A stretch of DNA of 64,000 nucleotides from Campylobacter armoricus (lineage in GTDB: Bacteria; Campylobacterota; Campylobacteria; Campylobacterales; Campylobacteraceae): contig NZ_CP053825.1 in the NCBI RefSeq assembly GCF_013372105.1, positions 930,001-994,000 of the forward strand. Reading direction: 5' to 3'. Both the position numbers and the translations under genes were made by a program. The notes under the pieces were generated by a model. It did not search any database, had not been told where the DNA came from, and was given only the letters and a program-made list of their open reading frames with translations. Positions 10,751 through 20,417 of this stretch are shown here, piece by piece. Within the stretch, counting starts at the first letter, position 1; every line of letters begins with the position of its first letter.

Positions 10751-10779
10751 ATTATACAACTTTAGTATTATAATGTCAA
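10751..10779 (-). promoter_or_regulatory. Near-perfect sigma-70 promoter of hrcA-grpE-dnaK
   Basis: On the minus strand TTGACA (10779-10774) and TATAAT (10756-10751) are separated by exactly 17 bases. Both hexamers match the E. coli consensus, which is unusual in Campylobacter, where -35 boxes are generally weak. The strong promoter paired with an overlapping CIRCE fits a gene set held down mainly by repression. Confidence 0.88.
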
Positions 10780-10887
10780 GTATTTTTTAAATAAAATTAT
10801 TTAAAATTATTTAGTCTATATAGCTAAAGTTTTTTTAGTATAAATATTATAATTTATAATTTCAGTTTTATTAAATAAATGAAATAT

Positions 10888-10893
10888 TATAAT
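10888..10893 (+). promoter_or_regulatory. Possible -10 box for the 43-codon ORF
   Basis: A perfect TATAAT lies 31 bases upstream of the ATG at 10924, preceded by T/A-rich sequence. It is the only obvious plus-strand promoter in the gap after hrcA. Confidence 0.4.
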
Positions 10894-10923
10894 TGCGTTT
10901 AGCAATATAAAAAAGGTTTAATA

Positions 10924-11055
10924 ATGAAAAATCTTACTTTAAGAGAAAAGCAAGATCTTGAAGCTTATGTATTTTGTAATATAGCAAAGAAAAAAATGGC
11001 TTTAAATAGAATTTTAAAGCTTTATTATCTTAAATTGTTTAGACTAGTTTTTTAA
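10924..11055 (+). CDS. Small hypothetical protein (43 aa)
   Basis: An ATG with an AAAAAGG ribosome site about 9 bases upstream and a -10 box at 10888 opens a 43-codon frame, MKNLTLREKQDLEAYVFCNI and onward, ending in LKLFRLVF. The product is basic in its second half and could form one amphipathic helix. It ends tail-to-tail with the neighbouring minus-strand gene, overlapping it by 12 bases. The function is unknown and I recognise no family. Promoter, ribosome site and start together make it more likely than chance to be real, but it could also be a leader or a non-coding transcript. Confidence 0.45.
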   Translation: MKNLTLREKQDLEAYVFCNIAKKKMALNRILKLYYLKLFRLVF

Positions 11056-11673
11056 TTTATATTTTTTCATATCTTCTCTTGTAAATGATAAATCTTTAAA
11101 TTCAGGAGAAGAGATTAATTCCATGCAAGTTTTATCTAAATTTTCCATTCCGCTTATCTGCATAATAGCCTGCGAAGTTTCATCTAAATAAAGATCAAAA
11201 ACAACACAAGCTTTATTATTGATTTTATAAAAAATTTTTCCACCTTTTTTAGTATCTAGTTCATATACTTGCAATTTATCATTTTTACTCATTTTTTTAA
11301 TATCACTTGTAAAAGATTGATAAAGTGTATAATAAATCATGAAATCACGCATAACATTTTTAATATCAGCAATTTCTCTTCTTAGTTTTGATAAATCTTT
11401 GGTGTATAAACTTATAAATTGTGTATTTAAATACTCATTTAAGCTTTTTTTATTTAAATTTTCACACAATGGATAAATTTTTACAACTTGTGTCTTATTT
11501 TTATAAAGAATTATATCCACACATGATTGTTTATTTTTTTTATATTCTAAAAACAAAGCCTGATTTGTATGTAAGTTTATTGTATTTTGCTTATTATAGG
11601 CAAAATCATTTAAATCTTCATAAATATTTGCATAAACAAATATATTTATAAAAGCTATAACCAAAAATCTCAT
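11044..11673 (-). CDS. Hypothetical exported protein
   Basis: This 209-aa protein of unknown function starts with a short signal-like segment (MRFLVIAFINIFVYANIYED). The rest is mainly hydrophilic and Lys-rich, with Cys residues near positions 51, 74, 155 and 183 that could form disulphides in the periplasm. It ends a chain of overlapping minus-strand genes starting at the Rrf2 regulator and flhA, with an ATGA-type overlap with the preceding 78-aa gene. I do not recognise a domain. A periplasmic location is inferred only from the N-terminus. Confidence 0.7.
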   Translation of the reverse strand: MRFLVIAFINIFVYANIYEDLNDFAYNKQNTINLHTNQALFLEYKKNKQSCVDIILYKNKTQVVKIYPLCENLNKKSLNEYLNTQFISLYTKDLSKLRREIADIKNVMRDFMIYYTLYQSFTSDIKKMSKNDKLQVYELDTKKGGKIFYKINNKACVVFDLYLDETSQAIMQISGMENLDKTCMELISSPEFKDLSFTREDMKKYKLKN

Positions 11674-11906
11674 TCAAATAAATCTTTATGATGATTTTTT
11701 AAATATTCTACAACTTCTAAAATTTCATCAACGCCTTCTTTTTGAACATTTAAACAAACTTCATCAATACAATCTATATATTTATCTACGGCTTTTTCTA
11801 GTTTTGTTCTTTTTACTCCAGCAAATAAAAGCATTGCCTCTAAAACTATACTTAATTCATATTGCAAATTTTCTATTTCTTCTTTAAGATTGTGGTTTGC
11901 TTTCAT
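11670..11906 (-). CDS. Small helical hypothetical protein
   Basis: This 78-aa, almost entirely helical protein (KANHNLKEEIENLQYELSI ... VEYLKNHHKDLFE) has an N-terminal coiled-coil-like heptad pattern and two cysteines (CIDEVC). Its start lies 23 bases inside the end of the DHH phosphoesterase gene and its stop overlaps the next gene by 4 bases, so it is tightly embedded in the operon. There is no signal peptide or membrane segment. The function is unknown. Confidence 0.7.
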   Translation of the reverse strand: MKANHNLKEEIENLQYELSIVLEAMLLFAGVKRTKLEKAVDKYIDCIDEVCLNVQKEGVDEILEVVEYLKNHHKDLFE

Positions 11907-12942
11907 TATTTTCCTTTAATTCCTTGCTTTTAATTAAATCTACAAATTGTGCTTTTATAAAATCATAATTAGAGCTTTCTTTATATGTTGCAAATAAACC
12001 ACCGCTAGCATTTTTATGCCCTCCTCCATTGACTAAATTTTTAGCCATCAAACTTACATCGATTTTATTATTAGCCCTAAAGCTTAAAGTTTTCCTCGAA
12101 CTAATATCTACAAAAAAATCAAAATCAGGGTTTTGCATTAAAAAATCATTTCCTATTACAGAAGTATTACCTATATTTGAGGTAAGCAGTCCCTTTTGCC
12201 CTTTATAATATACACTGAATTTCTCTTTATTAACACTCAATCTTTCCACTATGAATTTAGAAATCAAATTACTTAAAGTATTATTACACTCTCTTCTAAA
12301 AAAACTCTTCTTTAAACTATGTAAATCATCATCTAAGCTAATATGAGCATCTTTTTTATATATATAAGCTCTAGAAACATTAAATAAATAAAAAAGATAA
12401 GCTATATTTTCTTGAGCAAACATTACTCTATTAATCTCTTTTGCTCCAGAAACCATACCAAGCAAAACTTTACCTAACTCAAAATTTTCATCCTCACTAA
12501 GCCAAATATCTACTGCATTTACCACATCTACAAATTCTGACAAAGCTTTATTTGTTCCATAACATCTACTAAAAAAATCATAAACAATCTTAGTAGCACA
12601 TCTTTTATCATCTAAAAAATACCAAGGATACTTTTGCATACATTCTAAACCACTTTGATGATGATCTAAAAGTAGAAGTTTTATTTTTTTACCTTCTATA
12701 GCTTTTTGAAAATCTTCACATTGGGTTAAAGTTAAATTTAAATCGGTAATTAAGATTATAAATTCTTCTTTAGGATTTTCTTTTAAATTTTCTTCAATAT
12801 TTTTAAAAATAACATTAAAATTTTCATTAATTTCTTTACCATAATTAGAATTATAAAAATAACAATTTTTAAAATAAAAATCTAGCACATACTGACAAGC
12901 ATAACCATCTAAATCTGTATGCGAAAGATGATAAATTTTCAT
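11884..12942 (-). CDS. DHH/DHHA1 family phosphoesterase
   Basis: This 352-aa protein has the DHH phosphoesterase pattern. The N-terminal metal motif is SHTDLDGYACQYV (residues 6-18), then an Asp in LITDLNLT, the DHH motif in LLLDHHQSG (~93-101), and a C-terminal DHHA1 GGGHKNASGG. Enzymes of this superfamily hydrolyse small phosphodiesters such as oligonucleotides (NrnA-type) or pAp; the actual substrate here is not clear. It is cytoplasmic, with no signal peptide. It follows flhA after 9 bases and overlaps the downstream small gene by 23 bases, so it is part of the same transcription unit. Confidence 0.88.
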   Translation of the reverse strand: MKIYHLSHTDLDGYACQYVLDFYFKNCYFYNSNYGKEINENFNVIFKNIEENLKENPKEEFIILITDLNLTLTQCEDFQKAIEGKKIKLLLLDHHQSGLECMQKYPWYFLDDKRCATKIVYDFFSRCYGTNKALSEFVDVVNAVDIWLSEDENFELGKVLLGMVSGAKEINRVMFAQENIAYLFYLFNVSRAYIYKKDAHISLDDDLHSLKKSFFRRECNNTLSNLISKFIVERLSVNKEKFSVYYKGQKGLLTSNIGNTSVIGNDFLMQNPDFDFFVDISSRKTLSFRANNKIDVSLMAKNLVNGGGHKNASGGLFATYKESSNYDFIKAQFVDLIKSKELKENNESKPQS

Positions 12943-12951
12943 ATTTTTCCT

Positions 12952-15114
12952 TTATAAATTATCAACTTTTATTATACCTTCTGTTTCAAATTTAGTATTT
13001 TCTGCAATTTCTGCAAAGCTCAAAACCGTTATATTGATACCAAAATTTGAACATATATCAGCAATAAATTTTCTAAGTTGTGGTTCAACACAAAGTAAGA
13101 ATGGTTTTATTCTTGTGTTTGCTACACTTGCAAGTTCAGCTTTTAATGCTTCGACTAAGGCTCCAGTTTGTGCTACATTGATCATCAAGTGATAAGTTCC
13201 ATCTTTAAACTGAACATGTTCCATTAATTTAGCAGCTGCAGCAGCATCAAAAATATAAAAACTAATTTGCCCTTTTTCATCTACATATAAATTTGTAATT
13301 ACCCTTGCTAAAGAAGCTCTTACATGCTCTATAATCATATCTAAGCTCTTACTAACTTCAGCTATATCACTAATTGATTCTAAAATCGTAAGCATGTCTT
13401 TAATAGGAATATGCTCTTTAAGCAATGCTTTTAAAACCTTTTGAATTAAACCTATACTTGCAACTCTTAAACAATCATCTACAACAATAGGATAGTCATT
13501 TTTAATCTTATCTAATAAATTTTGTACTTCTTGTTTAGTTAAAAGTTCTGAAGCATTAGCTTTGATAAGCTCGCTCATATGAGTTGAAATCACACTTGCA
13601 GGATCAATCACTATATAACCATTTAGCGTTGCCTCATCTTTTAACGAAGAATCTATCCATAAGGCATCTGAATTAAATGCAGGCTCTTTGGTGGCAATGC
13701 CTTCAATAGGTTCAGTAATAAACCCACTATCCATAGCTAAATATTTATCCGGATAAATTTCAGCACTAGCTATGCCTACACCTTTAAGTTTAAAAGTATA
13801 TTCATTTGGTTTTAATTGCAAATTATCTCTAATTCTAATTTTTGGCATTAAAAAACCCAAACTTTGAGCTATATTGCGTCTTGTTGATCTAATGCGCTCT
13901 GTTAATTCACTCTCTGCTAATTTGATTAAACCATAACCTAGTTCTAATTCTAAAATTTCTAATTTTAAAATATCAGTTATTTTATTTTCTTCTTCTTTTA
14001 GTATTTCTTCTTCACTGCGTTTTTGAGATTTATTAGCTTGTTCTTCATCATGAGCTTCTTGGGACTTTTTATTAGAAATGGTATTAATTTGAATTTCACC
14101 CTCTTGCACTTGCTTGATAACAAATCCAAGTCCTAAAAATACTATAGCCATAAATCCTAAAGAAAAATGTGGTAAACCAGGTACTAAAGCAAATATAAAC
14201 AAAACAAATCCAACAATTAGTAATGTTTTATATTCACCTAAAAGCTGATTGATAGAACCTTCAGCAAAATTATCCTCATCTTTACTAGCACGCGTGATAA
14301 TAATAGCTGTGGCAGTAGAAGTAATAAGTCCAGGAATTTGAGATACAAGTCCATCACCTATAGTCAAAATAGTATAAGTCGAAGCACATTCTCCAAGCTC
14401 CATATCATGCTGAAAATAACCTATCATAAATCCACCGATTAAATTTACAATAGTAATGATAATACCAGCAACAGCATCACCTTTTATAAATTTGGAAGAA
14501 CCATCCATCGCTCCATAAAAATTTGCTTCAGCTATAATTTCTTGGCGTCTTGCACGCGCTGTTTTTTCATCTATCAATCCAGCATTTAAATCCGCATCAA
14601 TTGCCATTTGCTTACCAGGCATTGCATCAAGAGTAAATCTTGCTTGAACTTCAGAAACCCTTGTGCTACCTTTAGTTACAACCATAAAATTAATTAAAAC
14701 TAAAATACAAAAAACAACCATACCTATAACATAATTTCCACCAACAACAAATTCACCAAAACTTGCCACTATATCACTAACAGCAGCTGGACCTTGATGT
14801 CCTTCACTTAATATCATACGCGTTGTAGCAATATTAAGTGAAAGTCTAAAAAGAGTTATAATCAAGAGTAAAGTTGGAAAAGTTGTTAAATCTGTAGGTT
14901 TTGGTATATATAAAGAAATTAAAATAATCAAAACCGAAATTGCAATACTTAAAGCAAGAAAAAAGTCTAAAACTATACTTGGTAAAGGAACTATAATAAT
15001 AGCCAAAATCGCAATAATTACAGCTACTATAGTTAAGCTTTTTGCCTTTGCAATGGGAGCAATAAGCGGAGCAATCCAAGGCAAAACCAAAGTAAGAATA
15101 TTTCTTTTAGCCAT
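12952..15114 (-). CDS. flhA: Flagellar export gate protein FlhA
   Basis: FlhA forms the nonameric export gate of the flagellar type III secretion system. The 720-aa protein has eight predicted membrane segments in residues ~15-330. Its conserved loop contains RFTLDAMPGKQMAIDADLNA, EARARRQEI-like KTARARRQEI, and FYGAMDGSSKFIKGDA. A large cytosolic C-terminal domain (from about 360) follows. The domain before it is Lys/Glu-rich (SQKRSEEEILKEEENK). Its start overlaps the Rrf2 gene by 8 bases, and no separate promoter is visible, so both are probably transcribed together. Confidence 0.98.
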   Translation of the reverse strand: MAKRNILTLVLPWIAPLIAPIAKAKSLTIVAVIIAILAIIIVPLPSIVLDFFLALSIAISVLIILISLYIPKPTDLTTFPTLLLIITLFRLSLNIATTRMILSEGHQGPAAVSDIVASFGEFVVGGNYVIGMVVFCILVLINFMVVTKGSTRVSEVQARFTLDAMPGKQMAIDADLNAGLIDEKTARARRQEIIAEANFYGAMDGSSKFIKGDAVAGIIITIVNLIGGFMIGYFQHDMELGECASTYTILTIGDGLVSQIPGLITSTATAIIITRASKDEDNFAEGSINQLLGEYKTLLIVGFVLFIFALVPGLPHFSLGFMAIVFLGLGFVIKQVQEGEIQINTISNKKSQEAHDEEQANKSQKRSEEEILKEEENKITDILKLEILELELGYGLIKLAESELTERIRSTRRNIAQSLGFLMPKIRIRDNLQLKPNEYTFKLKGVGIASAEIYPDKYLAMDSGFITEPIEGIATKEPAFNSDALWIDSSLKDEATLNGYIVIDPASVISTHMSELIKANASELLTKQEVQNLLDKIKNDYPIVVDDCLRVASIGLIQKVLKALLKEHIPIKDMLTILESISDIAEVSKSLDMIIEHVRASLARVITNLYVDEKGQISFYIFDAAAAAKLMEHVQFKDGTYHLMINVAQTGALVEALKAELASVANTRIKPFLLCVEPQLRKFIADICSNFGINITVLSFAEIAENTKFETEGIIKVDNL

Positions 15115-15511
15115 TATTTTGAATAATATCCTCTAAAGTAATAGAAACTAAGAAATCATCTATCTTATTTTGAAGTTTTACAAGCACTGGCATAATTTTG
15201 CAATTTTCCTCTTTTTGAGAAGGACAAATTCCATTGCTACATTCAAAAACATTAATGGATTTTTTTTCCACACTATTTATAATTTCTTTTAAAGTATATT
15301 CACTTGGTTCTTTTACTAACGAAAATCCCCCTTTTGCACCTTTATAAGATTTTAAAAGTGTATCTTTAGCTAAAGCTTGCAAAATTTTTGCCAAAAAGCT
15401 TTTTGGAATATCTAAAGCTGCTGACATAGTATCAACATCTTGAGGTTCTTGAGATTTTGCTATATACATTAAAGATAACAAAGCATATTCACTAGCTTTT
15501 GTAAATAACAC
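15107..15511 (-). CDS. Rrf2 family transcriptional regulator
   Basis: This 134-aa regulator has an N-terminal winged helix (TKASEYALLSLMYIAKS ... IPKSFLAKILQALAKD ... YKGAKGGFSLVKEP) and three clustered cysteines in ECSNGICPSQKEENC (spacing C-X4-C-X7-C). Such cysteines bind an iron-sulphur cluster in IscR/NsrR-type members, making this a candidate sensor of iron, oxygen or nitric oxide. The start is GTG behind AAAGGAAA. It is the first gene of the flhA unit and overlaps flhA by 8 bases. The DNA target and signal are unknown. Confidence 0.9.
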   Translation of the reverse strand: MLFTKASEYALLSLMYIAKSQEPQDVDTMSAALDIPKSFLAKILQALAKDTLLKSYKGAKGGFSLVKEPSEYTLKEIINSVEKKSINVFECSNGICPSQKEENCKIMPVLVKLQNKIDDFLVSITLEDIIQNNG

Positions 15512-15682
15512 AATATTTTCCTTTCATAAAAAATTATTACAATATTTAGATATTCAAAAGTTACAAATTAAATATTATTTATATATTAAAACTTAAATAT
15601 TATATCAAAACAAGTCTTGATAAAAATTAAATTTATTTATTTTTTTAAATTAAAAATTCAGCATATTTTTTGTTTTTTTAGG

Positions 15683-15688
15683 TATAAT
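15683..15688 (+). promoter_or_regulatory. -10 box of rpsO
   Basis: TATAAT follows TTTTTTTAGG, the standard Campylobacter promoter look, 39 bases before the rpsO ATG. A full Shine-Dalgarno AGGAGG sits at 15716-15721. Confidence 0.75.
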
Positions 15689-15727
15689 CCATTTTTTAAA
15701 AATTAAATACCGCTCAGGAGGTCTATT

Positions 15728-16000
15728 ATGGCTTTAGATTCGGCTAAAAAAGCAGAAATTGTTGCAAAATTTGCTAGAAAAGATGGAGATACAGGTTCTC
15801 CAGAAGTTCAAATTGCTCTTTTAAGCGCAAGAATTTCAGATTTAACAGAACATTTGAAAATCTATAAAAAAGATTTTTCATCTCGTTTGGGACTTTTAAA
15901 ACTTGTTGGTCAAAGAAAAAGACTTTTATCTTATCTTAAAAGAAAAGATTATCAAGCTTACACTAAATTAATCAATGAGTTAAATTTAAGAGATAAATAA
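15728..16000 (+). CDS. rpsO: 30S ribosomal protein S15
   Basis: S15 is a primary 16S rRNA-binding protein of the central domain of the small subunit. The 90-aa protein shows the hallmark [21 protein letters not shown] (positions ~22-42), then [25 protein letters not shown] as a slightly altered form with [13 protein letters not shown] (a Lys in place of the usual His). It is monocistronic: own promoter upstream, strong AGGAGG ribosome site, and a hairpin right at the stop codon. Confidence 0.98.
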   Translation: MALDSAKKAEIVAKFARKDGDTGSPEVQIALLSARISDLTEHLKIYKKDFSSRLGLLKLVGQRKRLLSYLKRKDYQAYTKLINELNLRDK

Positions 16001-16018
16001 GCCTTTGGCTTATTTATC
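15992..16018 (+). terminator. Hairpin at the end of rpsO
   Basis: A perfect 12-bp stem (GATAAATAAGCC / GGCTTATTTATC) with a TTT loop includes the rpsO stop codon. It is not followed by a T-run, so termination strength is uncertain. From here to 16200 (about 180 bases) there is no gene. The only other structure I see is a weak hairpin at 16105-16130 (AGAGT...ACTCT around TCAC-AAT-GTGA). Confidence 0.7.
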
Positions 16019-16200
16019 GAATAAAATACCATCCAATTCTTTTTGTTTAATAAAATTATTTTTCTCTTAATTTAAGTTTAGAATTTTTACTATCTTTATT
16101 CACAAGAGTTTCACAATGTGATTTTACTCTCTAGATACTTAAAAATAGCACTTTAAGTTTTATACCAAAAAATATTTTTCACATTTAAATTTATTGATTT

Positions 16201-17094
16201 TTAATGTTTTTTCACTTTTGCTATAAAAAATCCATCTACATAGTCATTTGGTAAAATTCTTTTAGCAAATGATAAATCAAATTCATCACTCTTTGCACAT
16301 ATAAAATCAACATTAGCTAAATCAAAATCAAGCAATTCTAGTTTAAATCGTTCATTTCTTAATGCATTTTCTAAAATCTCTTCATTTTCTTCTCTTAAGA
16401 AAGTACAAGTGCTATACACCAGTTCCCCACCATGTTTTAAAGCCAATAATGCTGAATGAAGTAGTTTTTTTTGTAAATTTGAAATTTGTTTAATTTCTTT
16501 TGTATTTTTTTGTATATCAAAACCCATTTTTGCGAAAGTTGAACAAGGCGCATCAAGTAAAATTTTATCAAATTTTAAAGGACAAGCTCTCCCTATACTG
16601 CGTCCATCTTTTAGAAAACATTTTGCCAATTTAACTTTATAATTTTCTAGAGTTTTTTTTAGCGTAAAAAAGCGTGTTTTAGATAATTCACAACTTGCTA
16701 AATAGCCTTGATCTTGCATAAAATTAGCCAAATTTAAACTTTTCCCACCAGGAGCTGCACACATATCCAAAACACTCTCCCCTGCTTTAACACCTAAGGT
16801 TTTAGCACACAAATACGAAGAATAATTTTGTATATAAAATTTTCCTTCATTGAAAGCACTCATAGAGCTTAATTTGCTTTTATAAAAATTTGAAATTTTA
16901 TAACAATATGTATCAACCTTTTCAAATACTATATTTTCTATTTTAAAAATCTTTTCTAACTCTTCGTTATTTATAAGCAGGGAATTTCTAAAAACATTGA
17001 CATTTTTTTCTTGATTAAGACTTTGAATTATTTGTTCTTTTTGTTCTTTTGTGTAAATCATATCTAATGCTATATTTAAATCAAACAAGGCCAT
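16201..17094 (-). CDS. RsmB/NOP2/Sun family RNA (cytosine-5) methyltransferase
   Basis: This 297-aa SAM-dependent enzyme methylates cytosine C5 in rRNA or tRNA. The AdoMet motif I is [16 protein letters not shown] (~104-119), motif IV with a catalytic-site cysteine is [14 protein letters not shown], and motif VI with the nucleophilic cysteine is [15 protein letters not shown]. It is shorter than E. coli RsmB (429 aa) and lacks the N-terminal NusB-like domain, which is normal for this group of organisms. It overlaps ruvX by a few bases and ends the dprA-ruvX cluster. The target nucleotide cannot be deduced. Confidence 0.92.
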   Translation of the reverse strand: MALFDLNIALDMIYTKEQKEQIIQSLNQEKNVNVFRNSLLINNEELEKIFKIENIVFEKVDTYCYKISNFYKSKLSSMSAFNEGKFYIQNYSSYLCAKTLGVKAGESVLDMCAAPGGKSLNLANFMQDQGYLASCELSKTRFFTLKKTLENYKVKLAKCFLKDGRSIGRACPLKFDKILLDAPCSTFAKMGFDIQKNTKEIKQISNLQKKLLHSALLALKHGGELVYSTCTFLREENEEILENALRNERFKLELLDFDLANVDFICAKSDEFDLSFAKRILPNDYVDGFFIAKVKKH

Positions 17095-17467
17095 AAAAAT
17101 CCTTTAAAAACAAATACGCAGCCAAAGAATCAAGCTTTCCATCTTTTTTCTTTAAATTTGCTATACCAAGCTCTTGTGCATTTTTAGAACTATAACTTTC
17201 ATCTATAAAAAAAATTTCATTATTAAATTCAAGCAAAGCAACAAAATGCTCAATCCTTCTACGCATTTCATCTTCACTTGAACCACCTATAGGAATTCCT
17301 ATAACCAAAGTATTTATTTCGTATTCTTTAATGTATTTTTTTACTGCATTTGCAGCTTGATTACGATTTTTCCTAATTATAGCTTCAAGTGGCATAGCTA
17401 TACTTTTATTAACACACAAAGCTACACCTATGCGTTTTAAACCTATATCTAAAGCTAAAGTTTTCAT
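17081..17467 (-). CDS. ruvX: Holliday junction resolvase-like protein RuvX (YqgF)
   Basis: This RNase H-fold protein processes pre-16S rRNA 5' ends in E. coli and is annotated as a putative Holliday junction resolvase. The motifs are [16 protein letters not shown] at the N-terminus, [11 protein letters not shown] in the middle and [12 protein letters not shown] with the acidic DE near the C-terminus, then [12 protein letters not shown] place the start at 17467, where ATGA overlaps the dprA stop. A second ATG two codons upstream is possible and would lengthen it by two residues. The protein is 128 aa from this start. Confidence 0.92.
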   Translation of the reverse strand: MKTLALDIGLKRIGVALCVNKSIAMPLEAIIRKNRNQAANAVKKYIKEYEINTLVIGIPIGGSSEDEMRRRIEHFVALLEFNNEIFFIDESYSSKNAQELGIANLKKKDGKLDSLAAYLFLKDFYGLV

Positions 17468-18231
17468 ACACAAGTTTTTATTTTAACTCCAAAAATTTCA
17501 ACTAAACCTTCAAGCTCATATTCATATACTTTATCGCCAAATTTTTGTAAAACTTTTTCTAAATCATCCTCATGTTTTAAAAAATTTAGCAATTCATCTT
17601 CTTTTTGTTCTGGATAAATTTCTCCAAACATTTTTACAAATTCTTCAAAATCATAAATTAAATTTGCTTTTTTTGTAGCCAAAAGTAAATTTGTTCCTTC
17701 GCTTTCATTTTTCCTATGAGGTAAAACATAGATAGGCTTGTTCATGCTTAAGGCAAGTCTAGCACTTTGCATAGAACCACTTTTCAAATCAGCTTGAGCT
17801 ATTATAATAACTTCACTTAATGCTATTATAAGTCTATTTCTTAGTAAAAAATCATAAGGCTTTGCTTTATAATTTGCTTCATTTTCACTTAATGCCAAAG
17901 CATTTTCATATATATTTAAAATTTCATTAGCATTGGCTTTTGGATAAACCTCATCAAGACCATTAGCAAATACAGCTATAGTCTGTGGATATGCAATTTT
18001 TGCTGCTTGAATATCCACCCCTAAAGCTCCACCACTTACCACACAAATTTTAGCTTTTTTTAATAAAGCTACCAATTCCAAAAGACAATTTTTAGTATAA
18101 ACACTCATTTTTCTAGAGCCAATAACAGCTATTTTTCTAGCTTTTAAAAGCTCTAAATTGCCTTTATAATAAATTTTAGAAGGTGGATTTAAAAGATTTT
18201 TAAATTCATCAATATTTTCAATAGATTTCAT
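17464..18231 (-). CDS. dprA: DNA processing protein DprA
   Basis: DprA protects incoming single-stranded DNA during natural transformation and loads RecA. The 255-aa protein contains the Rossmann-like core: [16 protein letters not shown] (~33-48), [15 protein letters not shown] (~63-77), [14 protein letters not shown] (~82-95), then [20 protein letters not shown] and [21 protein letters not shown]. There is no N-terminal SAM or C-terminal winged-helix domain of the long form, as is usual in Campylobacter. It overlaps the upstream deacetylase-like gene by 14 bases and ruvX by 4. Confidence 0.95.
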   Translation of the reverse strand: MKSIENIDEFKNLLNPPSKIYYKGNLELLKARKIAVIGSRKMSVYTKNCLLELVALLKKAKICVVSGGALGVDIQAAKIAYPQTIAVFANGLDEVYPKANANEILNIYENALALSENEANYKAKPYDFLLRNRLIIALSEVIIIAQADLKSGSMQSARLALSMNKPIYVLPHRKNESEGTNLLLATKKANLIYDFEEFVKMFGEIYPEQKEDELLNFLKHEDDLEKVLQKFGDKVYEYELEGLVEIFGVKIKTCV

Positions 18232-19285
18232 TTAAATACACAAGCTCAACTGAATTTAGTATATCTTTACTTTGCATTAAGGCTCTAAAAGTCTTATCTC
18301 TTGGATGACCTATAGCTATAGCAAAACCTTTCTTTTTAGCTTCATTAATTGCTTGTTTGAGTTGGTTTTTAATATATACTATATCATCTTCATTATCTAA
18401 AAATACATCTCTAGCTATATAAGGTTGATTAAATTTACTTGCTAAATTCTTTGCTTTAGATTTTCCTATTGTTCTTGAATCAACAAAAATAAAATTATTT
18501 TTATTAAAAGCACTAAATAGCTTTTCCATAGCTTGTATATTTGCGGTAAATAAACTACCTGTATGATTGTTAATAAATTTTACATTTGGAAATTGTTCTT
18601 TTATAAAAGCTATGCGTTTGCCTATTTTTTGCATATCATCATCAGGATGTAAAGTATCTAACTCTGCTTTGTCATATTTTATAGCAGCCAAAGGTAAATG
18701 CACCATGAAAAAATCAAAATCTTTAGCAAATTCAGCTGTATAAGGATGGCGTTTATCAGGTGGAAAAAAAGATGGAATTAATTTTAAATTAGTTTTTTTA
18801 AGCATATCTACATGAGTATGACTTGCCATATCATCTATAATAATTGCTAAGCGAGGTTTGGTATGTTTTTGCTCTAAAATTTGAGTTTTATTATTATCTT
18901 CATTTTTATTTGATATGTTTTGCTCTTCATTTTTTAGCCCTTTGCTTACATTGTGCTCAGCAATTTCTAAAACTGAAGTTTTACTATCTTCTTTAGTTTG
19001 ATTTAATTCTGCATTAACGGAGTTTAAATTTAAAATTTCGCTAATGTTTTTATCTAAAAATTCTAATTTTTCATTTTCTAAAGTGAAATTTATATCATTA
19101 AAGCTAAAGTTGTTTTCTTGTTCTAATATAGTCTGTGGCTCTTTTTTCGCTATAGTTTGATTATATTCAAAAGCCTTGTTTTCTTCTTTTTTTAAAAACA
19201 AAGATCCAAATATAAAAAGAAAAATTCCTAGCACAACCAAGCAAAGTGCTAGAAGCACTTTGTGTTTTTTATCTCTAGTTTTCAA
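18218..19285 (-). CDS. Divergent polysaccharide deacetylase family protein (YibQ-like)
   Basis: This 355-aa protein has one N-terminal membrane segment (VLLALCLVVLGIFLFIFGSLFL), so the rest should face the periplasm. A low-complexity Asn/Glu/Lys linker runs from about residue 30 to 140. The C-terminal domain begins RLAIIIDDMASHTHVDML and continues with LIPSFFPPD, FINNHTGSLFTAN, IFVDSRTIG and AIAIGHPRDKT, the pattern of the divergent deacetylase (DUF610) family. Enzymatic activity for the family is not well established. It follows ilvC directly and overlaps dprA. Confidence 0.87.
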   Translation of the reverse strand: MKTRDKKHKVLLALCLVVLGIFLFIFGSLFLKKEENKAFEYNQTIAKKEPQTILEQENNFSFNDINFTLENEKLEFLDKNISEILNLNSVNAELNQTKEDSKTSVLEIAEHNVSKGLKNEEQNISNKNEDNNKTQILEQKHTKPRLAIIIDDMASHTHVDMLKKTNLKLIPSFFPPDKRHPYTAEFAKDFDFFMVHLPLAAIKYDKAELDTLHPDDDMQKIGKRIAFIKEQFPNVKFINNHTGSLFTANIQAMEKLFSAFNKNNFIFVDSRTIGKSKAKNLASKFNQPYIARDVFLDNEDDIVYIKNQLKQAINEAKKKGFAIAIGHPRDKTFRALMQSKDILNSVELVYLNEIY

Positions 19286-20317
<1,032 letters not shown>

Positions 20318-20341
20318 CTAAAAATTTAAATTAAAGCAAAG

Positions 20342-20379
20342 ATTATAACTAAAAAATATAAATTTAATCCTTTTATGAT
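20342..20379. promoter_or_regulatory. Divergent promoter region of ilvC and rnr
   Basis: On the minus strand TATAAT at 20347-20342 lies 34 bases before ilvC, with a T-rich block upstream. On the plus strand TATGAT at 20374-20379 followed by AAAAT is the best -10 candidate for rnr, 39 bases before its ATG. The two promoters sit back to back within 110 bases. Confidence 0.5.
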
Positions 20380-20417
20380 AAAATTTAAATTAATGAAAAA
20401 ATATTATAAAGAGTTTT

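Noticed and set aside
16019-16200. Possible small RNA in the gap after rpsO
   Set aside because: Only a weak hairpin (16105-16130) is present, with no promoter or terminator pattern.
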